Shown: positions 1 through 8,824 of the stretch, piece after piece
How the letters are laid out: each line of letters starts with the position of its first letter
Position numbering within the stretch: the first letter of the stretch is position 1
Origin: CAWIOX01 sp963837775
Lineage (GTDB): Bacteria > Pseudomonadota > Gammaproteobacteria > Burkholderiales > Burkholderiaceae_D
Direction of reading: 5' to 3'
Length of the DNA: 64,000 bases
Assembly: GCA_963837775.1 (NCBI GenBank)
Contig: CAWIOX010000008.1
Location: 68,713 to 132,712 of the forward strand
Position numbers and translations under genes: made by a program
The notes under the pieces: model-generated
Database searches by the model: none
The model's input: the letters and a program-made list of their open reading frames with translations, nothing else
Told to the model about the DNA's origin: nothing

Positions 1-2
1 AT

Positions 3-551
3 TTACTTGGCTTGCGCTACTGTCACCAGTGCCGGGCGCAACAAACGATCGGAAATCATGTAACCCTTTTGCAATACCGTGACCACGGTATTGGCTTCCT
101 GCTCGGCCGGCACCATCGAGATCGCCTGATGTTTCATCGGATCCAGCTTGTCGCCCGGCTGCGGCGATACCTCGGTCAGTTTATTTTTTTCGAAAGCCGA
201 AGAAAGTTGCTTCAATGTCATCTCAACGCCTTCCTTGAGCGATTCAATGCTGGGCGTTTCCAAAATCAAGGCCATCTCGAGGCTGTCCTTGACCGGCACC
301 ATCGCCTCGGCAAAACTCTCGACGGCGAATTTATGCGCCTTGGAAATGTCTTCCTGCGCACGGCGCCGGATGTTTTCGCCATCGGCCTTGGCGCGCAGAA
401 ATGCATCCTGCATCTCGGCGATTTTTGCGTGCGCTGCAGCTAACTGCTGTTCCAGAGTCGGCTCTTGACTGACCGGCTCAGCAGCCGCCAATGCCTCTTC
501 AGCCAATTGTGACTGTTCCATCTTTTCCGTTTGTTTTTCCGCGTCTTGCAT
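3..551 (-). CDS. grpE: GrpE, nucleotide exchange factor for DnaK
   Basis: Cytoplasmic co-chaperone that releases ADP from DnaK. The 182-residue product has the GrpE plan: an acidic, disordered N-terminus, a long helix with the AKADGENIRRRAQED segment (about residues 55-70), then the beta-domain with the family ending (KGYMISDRLLRPALVTV). I chose the ATG at 551 because GGAGG lies just upstream; a longer frame to 623 would run through the promoter. A sigma-32 type promoter precedes it. dnaK would be expected just beyond the left edge. The gene is intact and ends two bases inside the window. Confidence 0.97.
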   Translation of the reverse strand: MQDAEKQTEKMEQSQLAEEALAAAEPVSQEPTLEQQLAAAHAKIAEMQDAFLRAKADGENIRRRAQEDISKAHKFAVESFAEAMVPVKDSLEMALILETPSIESLKEGVEMTLKQLSSAFEKNKLTEVSPQPGDKLDPMKHQAISMVPAEQEANTVVTVLQKGYMISDRLLRPALVTVAQAK

Positions 552-595
552 CAAAAAGCCTCCGACTATCAATAATGTAACTACAACATTGTGAC

Positions 596-624
596 TAAAT
601 GGGGCTTTCCCTACCATATTCAAG
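596..624 (-). promoter_or_regulatory. sigma-32 (heat-shock) promoter of grpE
   Basis: Read on the minus strand: CTTGAA, a 14-nt spacer, then CCCCATTTA. This is a near-exact fit to the RpoH consensus (CTTGAAA, 13-14 nt, CCCCATNT). It lies about 45 nt upstream of the grpE start. No CIRCE inverted repeat is visible here although hrcA is in the window, so grpE appears to be sigma-32 rather than HrcA controlled. Direct sequence reading; activity is inferred. Confidence 0.85.
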
Positions 625-858
625 GGAAATAATTCATTTCCATATCAGCAATGAACGCCAAGCAAAACCGGGGAGCATGTGTTGCTTGGATTCTCGCCTT
701 TCGGCGCATGCGACGAACCAGATGCAGATGCGACCGCTGTTACAGAATTTAACCAAATTAACCTGTTCACGGGATGGCATTTCGCTCCGGAAGATTTAAT
801 ATCTGCTTGAACGCGAGAAGAATTGTATCGCGCCCTCATCTGCCGAAAGGAGTACGCC

Positions 859-954
859 ATGAAACTGCAACTCATTTCCGCCTCCGTGCTGGTCTATGTC
901 GTGCTGGCCACTGCATGGATCTGCAATACGGTTGAACAGATTCCGCCCTTCTGA
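859..954 (+). CDS. putative 31-residue single-pass membrane peptide
   Basis: Small frame starting MKLQLISASVLVYVVLA and ending TVEQIPPF, preceded at good spacing by AAGGAG (848-852). Residues 4-22 are hydrophobic and would make one membrane helix; the remainder is a short polar tail. It lies between the divergent grpE promoter and the 3' end of hemH, on the opposite strand to both. No family recognised. The strong ribosome-binding site and clean hydrophobic pattern are the only evidence, so coding status is uncertain. Confidence 0.5.
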   Translation: MKLQLISASVLVYVVLATAWICNTVEQIPPF

Positions 955-1023
955 GCCGACATCGCCCGCATCGGCACCAGATGCCATTCCGGTAAACGCC
1001 TATTTGGGCAGCGCATATCCTCG

Positions 1024-2131
1024 TCAGATCTGCGCGCCCAAACGCCTGGCCTGGGCCTGGCTGAGGCTGGCGGCGTCCTTTTGCGCCGCGCGCGCAGCAT
1101 CGTTCATCAAGGTCGGCCAGCCGGCGATATGTTGCTCGGCGATATCGGCCAGCGCATCGATCCAGACCGGTGAATCATTCAGGCACGGAATATAGCGGAA
1201 CTCGCTGCCGCCAGCGGTCAGAAAATCGTTACGCACTTCCATCGCAATCTCTTCCAGCGTTTCCAGGCAATCGCTAGAAAAACCCGGACACATCACATCG
1301 ACCCGTTTGGCGCCCTGTTGCGCCAGCTTCTGCAGCGTCGGCGCGGTATACGGTTGCAGCCATTCGGCCTTGCCGAACCGGGACTGGAAGGTCACCAGGT
1401 ATTGCTCTTGCGTCAAACCCAGCTCTGCCGCCAGCAGGCGTGCGGTCTTGTGGCATTCGCAATGGTAAGGATCGCCCAGGGTCAGCGTGCGTTTTGGCAC
1501 GCCGTGAAAGCTCATCACCAGTTTGTCCGGTCGGCCGTTGGCCTGCCAGTGCGCCAGCACCGATTGCTTCAACGCCTGGATGTAGCCGGGATGGTCGTGA
1601 TAATGCTTGATGAAGCGCAGTTCCGGGATATTGCGCACCTGTGCGGTAGTAAGCGAACACCGCATCGAACACGGAGGCGGTGGTGGTGGCGGAATATTGC
1701 GGATACGCCGGCAAGATCAGGATGCGCTCGCAGCCGTCCAGCTTCAGTTTATCCAGCACCGCGGGCAGCGCGGGATTGCCGTAACTCATCGCATATTCGA
1801 CCTGCACCTGATGCCCGCGCTGGCCCAGATAGCCTTGCAGCAGCTTCGCCTGCTTCTCGGTATACAGCTTCAGCGGCGAGCCTTCCTTGGTCCAGATGGC
1901 CGCGTACTTGGCTGCAGATTTGCCGGAGCGCAAGGGCAGGATGATGCCATTGAGAATGAACCACCAGACCGCCTTGGGGATCTCGACCACCCGGCTGTCG
2001 GACAGGAATTGCTTCAGGTAAGGCCGCACCGCGGCAGCGGTCGGCGCATCGGGGGTACCCAGATTGACCAGCACGATTGCCGTTTTGGCGATGCTGCCGT
2101 GGGTATACGCGGGTTCTTTTTGAAAAGTCAT
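1024..2131 (-). CDS. hemH: ferrochelatase (one frameshift)
   Basis: Inserts Fe2+ into protoporphyrin IX, the last step of heme synthesis. The N-terminal part (start MTFQKEPAYTH, then VLVNLGTPDAP) and the C-terminal part (RNIPELRFIKHYHDHPGYI, then the SFHGVPKRT segment and CPGFSSDCLETLEE) lie in two frames joined near 1650. One extra base in the GCTTACTACC stretch explains it; removing it gives about 368 residues, normal for the family. Start at 2131 is chosen because upstream sequence is a palindromic repeat. hemJ at 16.9 kb belongs to the same pathway. Sequencing error is the likely cause of the shift. Confidence 0.93.
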
Positions 2132-2168
2132 GTCGGATTGGGCTTGAATGCGTGAATCGGTCTGTGCC

Positions 2169-2227
2169 GTAGGATGGGTGAAACCCATCGCCTGTCGAAC
2201 TGACAGGATGGGTTTCACCCATCCTAC
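2169..2227. repeat. palindromic repeat, GTAGGATGGGTG family, copy 1
   Basis: The arm GTAGGATGGGTGAAACCCATC is answered by its near-complement GATGGGTTTCACCCATCCTAC with a short centre. It lies just upstream of the hemH start. A second copy is at 62620-62680. Resembles the REP-like dispersed palindromes common in proteobacterial intergenic DNA. Confidence 0.8.
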
Positions 2228-2233
2228 TTCGCT

Positions 2234-2316
2234 AAAAATACAGGAGGGGGTATTTTTCAAACACCTTTAAAATCCAGCGGGAAGCACTTGTTTTTAAGGC
2301 ATACCCCCCATTATTC
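2234..2316 (+). repeat. dispersed 80-85 nt repeat R1
   Basis: Member of a seven-copy family in this window. Order of boxes: AAAAATAC, 6-8 nt, GTATTTTT, then a CCNNTRAAATC-like box, GCGG, TTGTTTTTA, and ATACCCCC. Here the middle GGGGGTAT can pair fully with the terminal ATACCCCC. The ATACCCCC end abuts the recN stop codon (2317-2319). Function unknown. Confidence 0.75.
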
Positions 2317-3963
2317 TCATAAAGCAAGCAATTCCCGCGCATGCTTGCGGGTGGTGGCGGTGATTTCTATGCCGCCCAGCATGCGCGCGATTTCTTCGAC
2401 CCGGTTTTTGGCGTCGAGCGCGTCGATGCGGGATATGGTCTTGCCATCCTGATTTGCCTTGCTGACCTCGAAGTGCTGATTGGCCTGGCTGGCGACCTGC
2501 GGCAGATGCGTCACGCACAACACCTGGCGGTCCTGCCCGAGCCGTTTCAACAGGCGGCCGACCACTTCGGCCACGCCGCCGCCGATGCCGCTGTCGACTT
2601 CATCGAAAATCAGCGTCGGGGTCGCGGTGGCGCTGGAGGTGATGACCGAAATCGCCAGCGAGATGCGCGCCAGTTCGCCGCCGGACGCGACCTTGGCCAG
2701 GGGCCGCGGCGCAGTGCCGGCATGGCCTGCGACCAGGAATTCCACCTGTTCCAGCCCGTAAGCCGCCGCCTCGCAGTCATTCAGCGCGACCACGAAGCGC
2801 CCGCCGGCCATTGACAGGTCCTGCATCGCGGCCGTCACCGCATCGCCCAGCGTCTTGGTGGCCTTGGCCCGGGCCGCGGACAGCTGGTGCGCCGCCAGCA
2901 GGTACACCGCCTTGACCTTCTCTTCCTGCGCCCGCAGCGCATCGAGATCGCTGGCATCGGCCAATTGCTTCAGCTGCAGCGACAGCGATTCGTATTCGTT
3001 CGGCAGGTCTTCCGGCGCGACGTGGAATTTGCGGGCGGTCGAATGCAGTGCAGCGAGCCGCGCATCGACGTCGCGCAACCGGTTCGGGTCGAGTTCGACC
3101 CGGCTCAGGTAATCGTTGAGCGCATACACCGCCTCCTGCAACTGGATGCGGGCCGGCTCCAGCGCTTCCAGCACCGGCTTCAGCGCGCCGTCGATGTCGG
3201 CCAGCTTGCCCAGCTTCTGGTTCAGGCCCGACAGTTGCGACAGCATCGGCAGGTCCGACTCGGAAATCAGGTTGAGCGCCTCCTGCGCGCCCTCGATCAG
3301 CGTGGCCGCATGCGACAGGCGGCTGTGTTCATTGCTGACCTCGTCCCATTCGCCCGGCTTGGCCGCCAGTTTTTCCAGCTCGCCCACCTGCCACTCCAGG
3401 CGCTCGCGCTCCAGCAGCACGTTCTTCGCATCTTTTTCGAATTCTTCCCGCTGCCGGGCGATGCTGCGCCAGTCCTTGTAGGCGGCTGCAACCGCCCTGG
3501 CCTGCGGCAGCAATCCGGCCTGGCTGTCGAGCAGGGTGCGCTGCGCATCGGGCTTCAGCAGCGACTGGTGCGCATGCTGGCCGTGGATATCGACCAGCAT
3601 CTCGCCGATTTCGCGCAACTGGGCGGCGGTGGCGGCGATGCCGTTGATGAAGGCCTTCGAGCGCCCCGCATTGTCGATCACGCGGCGCAGCAGCACGGCC
3701 CCTTCTTCGCTCTGGAATTCGTTGGCATCCAGCCAGGCGGCGCTTTGCCCATTGACGGCGAATTCGGCAATGATGTCCGCCTTGGGCGCGCCTTCGCGCA
3801 CCACGCTGGCATCGCCGCGCCCGCCCAAGGCCAGCGCCAGCGCATCGATCAGGATCGACTTGCCGGCGCCGGTTTCGCCGGTAAATACCGAAAAACCGGC
3901 CGAGAACTCCAGCTCGATCGAATCGACAATCACGAAATCACGGATGGAAAGGGTACGTAGCAT
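2317..3963 (-). CDS. recN: DNA repair ATPase RecN
   Basis: SMC-like ATPase acting in double-strand-break repair. The product from ATG 3963 is 548 residues, the usual size. Walker A GETGAGKS is at residues 29-36, a long coiled-coil middle follows, then the ABC signature ASGGELARISLA and Walker B IFDEVDSGIGG near the C-terminus. A 17-residue extension upstream (to 4014) is possible in frame but unlike the family, which starts MLRTLSI. No strong Shine-Dalgarno is visible. Follows nadK on the same strand with a 54-nt gap, so the two may be co-transcribed. Intact. Confidence 0.96.
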   Translation of the reverse strand: MLRTLSIRDFVIVDSIELEFSAGFSVFTGETGAGKSILIDALALALGGRGDASVVREGAPKADIIAEFAVNGQSAAWLDANEFQSEEGAVLLRRVIDNAGRSKAFINGIAATAAQLREIGEMLVDIHGQHAHQSLLKPDAQRTLLDSQAGLLPQARAVAAAYKDWRSIARQREEFEKDAKNVLLERERLEWQVGELEKLAAKPGEWDEVSNEHSRLSHAATLIEGAQEALNLISESDLPMLSQLSGLNQKLGKLADIDGALKPVLEALEPARIQLQEAVYALNDYLSRVELDPNRLRDVDARLAALHSTARKFHVAPEDLPNEYESLSLQLKQLADASDLDALRAQEEKVKAVYLLAAHQLSAARAKATKTLGDAVTAAMQDLSMAGGRFVVALNDCEAAAYGLEQVEFLVAGHAGTAPRPLAKVASGGELARISLAISVITSSATATPTLIFDEVDSGIGGGVAEVVGRLLKRLGQDRQVLCVTHLPQVASQANQHFEVSKANQDGKTISRIDALDAKNRVEEIARMLGGIEITATTRKHARELLAL

Positions 3964-4017
3964 GGTGGGATCTAAAGGAGGTGCGACTGACTGCCGGATT
4001 GATGAAAAAACCACAAT

Positions 4018-4911
4018 TCAGGTTAACTGCCCTGCGACCGAAGGATACTCGTTCCAGTGCAATTTCTCGCGCAGGGTATCGTAATAATTCCAGCCTTGCG
4101 GATGCATGAAAGTGATGTGATGTGCGGAACGCTTGATATGGATGCGGTCGCGGTGCGACAGGCTGGCGAATGACTGCATGTCGAAGTTGACGCTGGTATC
4201 GCGGCCGCTGACGACTTCGATCATGATTTCACAGGAATCGGGCACCACGATCGGCCGGTTGGACAACGCGTGCGGCGCGATCGGCACCAGCACGATGCCG
4301 CTCAGATTGGGGTGCAACAAAGGGCCGCCGGCCGACAGCGAATAGGCGGTCGAGCCGGTCGGGGTCGAAACGATCAAGCCATCGGAGCGCTGGTTGTACA
4401 TGAAGCGGCCATCGACCTCGACCCGCAGCTCGACCATGCCGGCGCCGGCGCCGCGCGACACCACCACATCATTGAACGCCAGCGCGGAAAAGATTTTTTC
4501 GCCATCGCGCATCACCTCGCCTTCCAGCAGGCTGCGCGATTCAGTCTCATATTTGCCTGCCAGCATGTCTGCCAGCACCGTCAGCATGCCATCGAGCGGA
4601 ATGTCGGTCATGAAGCCAAGACGGCCCTGATTGATCCCGATCAGCGGCACCTCATACGGCGCCAGCTGACGCGCGATGCCCAGCATCGTGCCATCGCCGC
4701 CGACCACGATCGCGACATCGGCATGCTGGCCGATTTGCGCCGGCGTCATCGCAGCAAAGCCCTCCAGCCCGATATCGCGCGCGGTTTCGGCCTCAAAAAC
4801 GACGGTGTGCCCGGCCTCATCGAAAAATTGCGCAATCCGTAACAGCGGCGGTGCAATCCCCGGCGCCTGGTTCTTGCCTACGACAGCGATTGTTTTTGGC
4901 GCTAAGGGCAT
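4018..4911 (-). CDS. nadK: NAD kinase
   Basis: Phosphorylates NAD to NADP in the cytoplasm. Residues 71-75 are the diagnostic GGDGT; the second conserved region (GRLGFMTDIP) and the Gly-rich substrate site (TPTGSTAYSLSAGGP) follow. I place the start at ATG 4911 (MPLAPKTIAVVGK), giving 297 residues like family members; an in-frame ATG at 4959 would add 16 residues that are not typical. Lies upstream of recN on the same strand and back to back with the HAD phosphatase gene. Confidence 0.95.
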   Translation of the reverse strand: MPLAPKTIAVVGKNQAPGIAPPLLRIAQFFDEAGHTVVFEAETARDIGLEGFAAMTPAQIGQHADVAIVVGGDGTMLGIARQLAPYEVPLIGINQGRLGFMTDIPLDGMLTVLADMLAGKYETESRSLLEGEVMRDGEKIFSALAFNDVVVSRGAGAGMVELRVEVDGRFMYNQRSDGLIVSTPTGSTAYSLSAGGPLLHPNLSGIVLVPIAPHALSNRPIVVPDSCEIMIEVVSGRDTSVNFDMQSFASLSHRDRIHIKRSAHHITFMHPQGWNYYDTLREKLHWNEYPSVAGQLT

Positions 4912-4982
4912 AAGGATTTGAAAGGGAAGACGATATCGCCAGATTAGACCATAATTCATACATATTCAGAAGGACATGAACC

Positions 4983-5681
4983 TTGAAGACCCCGATTAAA
5001 GCCGTGCTGTTCGATCTTGATGACACTTTGTGGCCGATTGTCCCGGTCCTCAAGCAAGCCGAAATCAAGCTGCATGACTGGCTTGCCATCCACGCCCCCG
5101 AAGTCGCACAACACTTCAGCATAGACATGCTGCGGCAACGGCGGGAGGCATTGATGCAAGCCAATCCACGCTACCAGATCGACTTATGGTCATTGCGCCA
5201 CGCAACGCTGACCGAAGCGTTCCGGCATGTGAGTCTGGATGCAGATCTGGCAAAAGTGGATCAGGCGATGGCAGTCTTTTCCGATGCGCGCAATGCGGTC
5301 ACGCCATTCGACGATGTAGCACCCGGCCTGGCGCAACTGAACCAGCGCGTGGTGGTCGGATCGATTTCGAATGGTTTTGCCGACCTGGAGGCGATCGGCC
5401 TCGCGCATCATTTCCAGGTCTCGATCGCGGCCCACACCTTCGGCCGCGCCAAGCCGGATCCACTGATTTTCCATACTGCATGCGAGGCGCTGGGGGTTGC
5501 GCCGGCGGAAGCGGTGTATGTCGGCGACGACCTGATGCTGGATGTGGAAGGTGCGCAAAGAGCCGGACTGCGCGGCGTCTGGATGAACCGCTTCGAACGC
5601 GACCTGCCCGATCACGTCCGTCCCGATGCGGTCTGCACCACGCTGCATGAACTGGATCACTGGCTCACGATGAGCGCATAA
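4983..5681 (+). CDS. HAD-superfamily hydrolase, subfamily IA
   Basis: Putative cytoplasmic phosphatase of 232 residues. Motif I is FDLDDTLWP (residues 10-18, nucleophile and acid/base Asp), motif II falls in VVVGSISNGF, motif III Lys in GRAKPDP, and motif IV in YVGDDLMLDVEGA. The all-helical cap after motif I is class I. The only in-frame start that keeps the whole domain is TTG at 4983, with AAGGA upstream; the nearby ATG at 4976 is out of frame and stops at once. Substrate cannot be told. It is followed by hrcA with a 38-nt gap. Confidence 0.88.
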   Translation: MKTPIKAVLFDLDDTLWPIVPVLKQAEIKLHDWLAIHAPEVAQHFSIDMLRQRREALMQANPRYQIDLWSLRHATLTEAFRHVSLDADLAKVDQAMAVFSDARNAVTPFDDVAPGLAQLNQRVVVGSISNGFADLEAIGLAHHFQVSIAAHTFGRAKPDPLIFHTACEALGVAPAEAVYVGDDLMLDVEGAQRAGLRGVWMNRFERDLPDHVRPDAVCTTLHELDHWLTMSA

Positions 5682-5719
5682 TGATATTGATTTCCACTTA
5701 ATAAGCACGCAATACGATC

Positions 5720-6742
5720 ATGCAACTCGATATCCGAGCACAAACCCTGCTCAAGGCCCTGGTCGAGCGCTACATCGCCGACGGCCAGCCGGTCGGCTCC
5801 CGGGCGCTGTCGAAAATTTCCGGACTCGACCTGTCGCCTGCGACCATCCGCAACATCATGGCCGATCTGGAACAGATGGGCTTCGTCGCCAGCCCGCATA
5901 CCTCGGCCGGACGCGTGCCGACGCCGCGCGGTTACCGCGTGTTCGTCGATACGCTGCTGACGGTGCAGGCCTTCGACGAAACCACGGTCGAATCGAAAAT
6001 GCAGCCGCGTCTGCAAAGCAATTCGCAACAGAAAATCATCGCCAACGCGGCCCAGGTACTGTCGTCATTGTCACAATTCGCCGGTGTGGTGCTGACGCCG
6101 CGCCACGAATCGGTATTCCAGCAAATCGAGTTTCTGCGCCTGTCCGAAAAGCGCATCTTGCTGGTGATTGTCAGCCCCGGCGGCGACGTGCAGAACCGCC
6201 TGTTGCTGACCGACGTCGATTACACGCCGTCGCAACTGATACAGGCAGCCAATTACATCAATCTGAATTATGGCGGACTGGGCTTCGACGAAGTGCGCAT
6301 CCGCCTGCAGGGTGAGTTGCGTCAGTTGCGCGACGACATGACCCGCCTGATGCAGGCAGCGGTTGAGGCTGGCAGCGATGCGATGAATGACAGCAGCGAC
6401 GATGTCGTCATCTCCGGCGAACGCAACCTGCTCAGCGTCTCCGACCTGTCGTCCAACATGACCTCGCTGCGCAAGCTGTTCGACATGTTCGAGCATAAAA
6501 CCGGCCTGATGCAATTGCTCGATGTCTCCAGCAAGGCCACCGGCGTGCAGATCTTCATCGGCGGCGAATCGCAACTGGTGCCGATGGACGACATGAGCAT
6601 CGTCACTGCGCCCTACGAAGTCAATGGCAAGATCGTCGGCACGCTCGGCGTGATCGGCCCGACACGCATGGCCTACGAGCGCGTGATCCCGATCGTCGAT
6701 ATCACGGCAAAACTGCTGTCAAACGCGTTAAGGCAGTCGTAA
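5720..6742 (+). CDS. hrcA: heat-inducible transcription repressor HrcA
   Basis: Repressor that binds CIRCE operators and keeps groESL and related genes low without stress. At 340 residues it has the expected winged-helix start (ERYIADGQPVGSRALSK ... SPATIRNIMADLE, residues 13-55), the Thr/Pro-rich SAGRVPTPRGYR segment, and a GAF-like C-terminal domain ending VIGPTRMAYERVIPIV. No CIRCE element is seen within this window, so its targets lie elsewhere. Convergent with fur. Confidence 0.96.
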   Translation: MQLDIRAQTLLKALVERYIADGQPVGSRALSKISGLDLSPATIRNIMADLEQMGFVASPHTSAGRVPTPRGYRVFVDTLLTVQAFDETTVESKMQPRLQSNSQQKIIANAAQVLSSLSQFAGVVLTPRHESVFQQIEFLRLSEKRILLVIVSPGGDVQNRLLLTDVDYTPSQLIQAANYINLNYGGLGFDEVRIRLQGELRQLRDDMTRLMQAAVEAGSDAMNDSSDDVVISGERNLLSVSDLSSNMTSLRKLFDMFEHKTGLMQLLDVSSKATGVQIFIGGESQLVPMDDMSIVTAPYEVNGKIVGTLGVIGPTRMAYERVIPIVDITAKLLSNALRQS

Positions 6743-6810
6743 TTTAGCTGTCGGACTCAACAATATATTGCCGCATAGATTTTTCGACTCGGTTCAGGCC
6801 GGCGCCCGCA

Positions 6811-7239
6811 TTACCGGCGATGCGGGCAATCGGTCTTGATGCAGTTTCCATACAGCGCCAGCGCATGTTCCGCGATCTTGAAGCCGCGTTCCAGAGCGAT
6901 TTTGTGCTGCCGTTTTTCGATTTCCTCATCAAAAAACTCTTCCACCCGGCCACAGTCCAGGCATACCAGATGGTCGTGATGCGAGCCTTCGTTTAACTCG
7001 AAAATTGCTTTGCCGGTTTCAAAATGATTGCGATTCAGCAAACCGGCCTGCTCAAACTGGGTGAGTACCCGATACACGGTCGCCAGACCGACATCCATAT
7101 TTTCTGTGAGCAGGATTTTATATACATCTTCCGCTGTCAGGTGACGCACCGGGCTGTTCTGGAAAATATCCAGAATTTTGAGGCGCGGCAGGGTGGCCTT
7201 CAAGCCACTGGCTTTTAAATCCGAGGGAGTGTTGGTCAT
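6811..7239 (-). CDS. fur: ferric uptake regulator Fur
   Basis: Iron-responsive repressor; Fe2+-loaded dimers bind Fur boxes. The product from MTNTPSDLKASGL is 142 residues. The winged helix (LATVYRVLTQFEQAGLL), the metal-binding HHDHLVCLDCGRVEEF stretch with CxxC, and a terminal zinc-type CIKTDCPHRR are all present. An in-frame ATG at 7254 would add MNLMN; the shorter start matches relatives better. It is divergent from bamE, an arrangement known from other beta- and gammaproteobacteria (fur-omlA), and convergent with hrcA. Confidence 0.95.
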   Translation of the reverse strand: MTNTPSDLKASGLKATLPRLKILDIFQNSPVRHLTAEDVYKILLTENMDVGLATVYRVLTQFEQAGLLNRNHFETGKAIFELNEGSHHDHLVCLDCGRVEEFFDEEIEKRQHKIALERGFKIAEHALALYGNCIKTDCPHRR

Positions 7240-7358
7240 GTTCATTAAATTCATTCGCCAGGCCAGACGCCTGGAACAGGCGCCAGACCTTAATTAAAGC
7301 TCTTCAGGTAAGATAAGGTTACATCTGCTTTATCATATAGTGTTTTAGTACACTCCTC

Positions 7359-7373
7359 CTCAATTGAATTGAG
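7359..7373. promoter_or_regulatory. 15-bp palindrome upstream of bamE
   Basis: CTCAATTGAATTGAG is an almost perfect palindrome 10 nt before the bamE ATG in the fur/bamE divergent region. It overlaps where a ribosome-binding site would be. It could be an operator or chance; no regulator can be named. Confidence 0.3.
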
Positions 7374-7382
7374 ACTACCATT

Positions 7383-7940
7383 ATGCGATTGTTGTTCTCT
7401 TACTCTGGTCGTACGTCCGCTCTGGTCGCTGCGTTGTGCCTCGTCATGGCGGGTTGTGCATCCAAAAACCCGCTGATGGACGATGCGCCAGTGGCCCGCA
7501 CAAGCACAGCGGGCGACACTTTAACAAAAACAGCCGCAACTATCCCCGCGGCAAGCACTGGCGATGCAAAAACCACCGCACCGGCAGGCGCGCGCCGCTT
7601 ATTCGGCTTCCTGTCACCCTACCGCATCGATATCCAGCAGGGTAACTTCGTGTCCAGGGAAATGGTCTCGCAACTCAAGCAAGGCATGACGCGCGAACAG
7701 GTGCGCTTCGTCATGGGAACGCCGATGCTGACCGACCTGTTTCATGGCGACCGCTGGGATTACCCTTTCCGCATCCGCAAGGGTAACGGCGAACTGACCA
7801 GCAGCCTCGTCACCGTGCACTTCAAAGATAATCTTCTGGTTCGATTTGATGGCGCCGATTTACCGACGGAGCAGGAATACATCTCCCGTATCGCCGGCAG
7901 TGCGCCAACGACTCCGGACGCCAAGCCAGAAACCAAATAA
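7383..7940 (+). CDS. bamE: outer membrane assembly lipoprotein BamE (SmpA/OmlA)
   Basis: Lipoprotein subunit of the BAM complex that inserts outer-membrane beta-barrels. Signal peptide with lipobox LVMAGC puts the lipidated Cys at residue 25. The SmpA/OmlA core (YRIDIQQGNFVSREMVSQL ... GMTREQVRFVMGTP ... WDYPFRI) covers about residues 78-160. A Thr/Ala-rich linker (residues 30-70) and Pro-rich tail make it, at 185 residues, longer than enterobacterial BamE. Divergent from fur. Confidence 0.94.
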   Translation: MRLLFSYSGRTSALVAALCLVMAGCASKNPLMDDAPVARTSTAGDTLTKTAATIPAASTGDAKTTAPAGARRLFGFLSPYRIDIQQGNFVSREMVSQLKQGMTREQVRFVMGTPMLTDLFHGDRWDYPFRIRKGNGELTSSLVTVHFKDNLLVRFDGADLPTEQEYISRIAGSAPTTPDAKPETK

Positions 7941-7965
7941 TCACTCCAACGAACGTAAGCACCGC

Positions 7966-8772
7966 ATGAATCCAATGAAAATCGCCGTCGCAGGCGCATC
8001 CGGCCGCATGGGCCGGATGCTGATTGAAGCTATCCACAACGCAGATGATGCAATCCTGACAGGGGCACTGGATGTCGCCGAAGCGCCAGGTCTCGGCAGC
8101 GACGCCGCTGCATTTCTGGGAAAACCGCAAGGCGTCATGATCGAAGCCGATCTTGCCAAAGGTTTGTCGGACGCCCAATTCCTGATCGATTTCACCCGCC
8201 CTGAAGGCACGCTGAAGCATCTGGAATACTGCGCCGCACATGGCATCAAGATGATCATCGGCACCACCGGCTTCGACGACGCCGGCAAGGCAGCCATCGC
8301 TGCGGCCGCCGAAAAGACCGCGATCGTGTTCGCCCCCAATATGAGCGTGGGCGTCAATGTGACGATGAAATTGCTGGAAATGGCAGCCAAAAGCTTCTCG
8401 GAAGGCTATGACATCGAAATCATCGAAGCACATCACCGTCACAAAGTCGATGCGCCGTCCGGCACCGCCCTCAAGATGGGCGAAGTGATCGCCGATGCGC
8501 TGGGACGTGATCTGAACGAGTGCGCGGTCTATGCTCGCGAAGGGGTGACCGGCGAGCGCGACCCGTCAAGCATCGGCTTCGCCACCATCCGCGGCGGCGA
8601 CATCGTCGGCGACCATACGGTGCTGTTTGCCGGCATCGGCGAACGCATCGAGATTACGCACAAGTCGGCCAGCCGCGTCACCTATGCGCACGGCTCCCTG
8701 CGCGCTGCGCGTTTCCTGGCAGACAAGAGCACTGGCCTGTATGACATGCAGGATGTACTCGGCCTGCGTTAA
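7966..8772 (+). CDS. dapB: 4-hydroxy-tetrahydrodipicolinate reductase
   Basis: NAD(P)H-dependent step of the diaminopimelate/lysine pathway. 268 residues from ATG 7966. The nucleotide-binding AGASGRMGRM is at residues 8-17, and the catalytic region EAHHRHKVDAPSGTA is in the middle. The frame is open further upstream into bamE but those residues are not DapB-like. It starts 25 nt after the bamE stop. Intact. Confidence 0.97.
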   Translation: MNPMKIAVAGASGRMGRMLIEAIHNADDAILTGALDVAEAPGLGSDAAAFLGKPQGVMIEADLAKGLSDAQFLIDFTRPEGTLKHLEYCAAHGIKMIIGTTGFDDAGKAAIAAAAEKTAIVFAPNMSVGVNVTMKLLEMAAKSFSEGYDIEIIEAHHRHKVDAPSGTALKMGEVIADALGRDLNECAVYAREGVTGERDPSSIGFATIRGGDIVGDHTVLFAGIGERIEITHKSASRVTYAHGSLRAARFLADKSTGLYDMQDVLGLR

Positions 8773-8781
8773 CGATGAGTC

Positions 8782-8813
8782 ATGGCGTGCGCTGCCGCAA
8801 CAATGCACGCCAT
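8782..8813. other. inverted repeat between dapB and the tonB-like gene
   Basis: ATGGCGTGC and GCACGCCAT flank a 14-nt loop just after the dapB stop. There is no T-run, so it is not a typical intrinsic terminator; it may still mark the end of the dapB transcript. Confidence 0.4.
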
Positions 8814-8824
8814 AACATCCCCTC

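Noticed and set aside
3975..4085. AAGGAGG on the plus strand followed by an ATG (4002) opening 27 codons
   Set aside because: Spacing of about 20 nt is too long and the frame is antisense to the end of nadK.
7300..7345. Fur box in the fur/bamE interval (GATAAGGTTAC ... TTATC)
   Set aside because: Only the outer five bases are symmetric; the match to the 19-bp consensus is poor.
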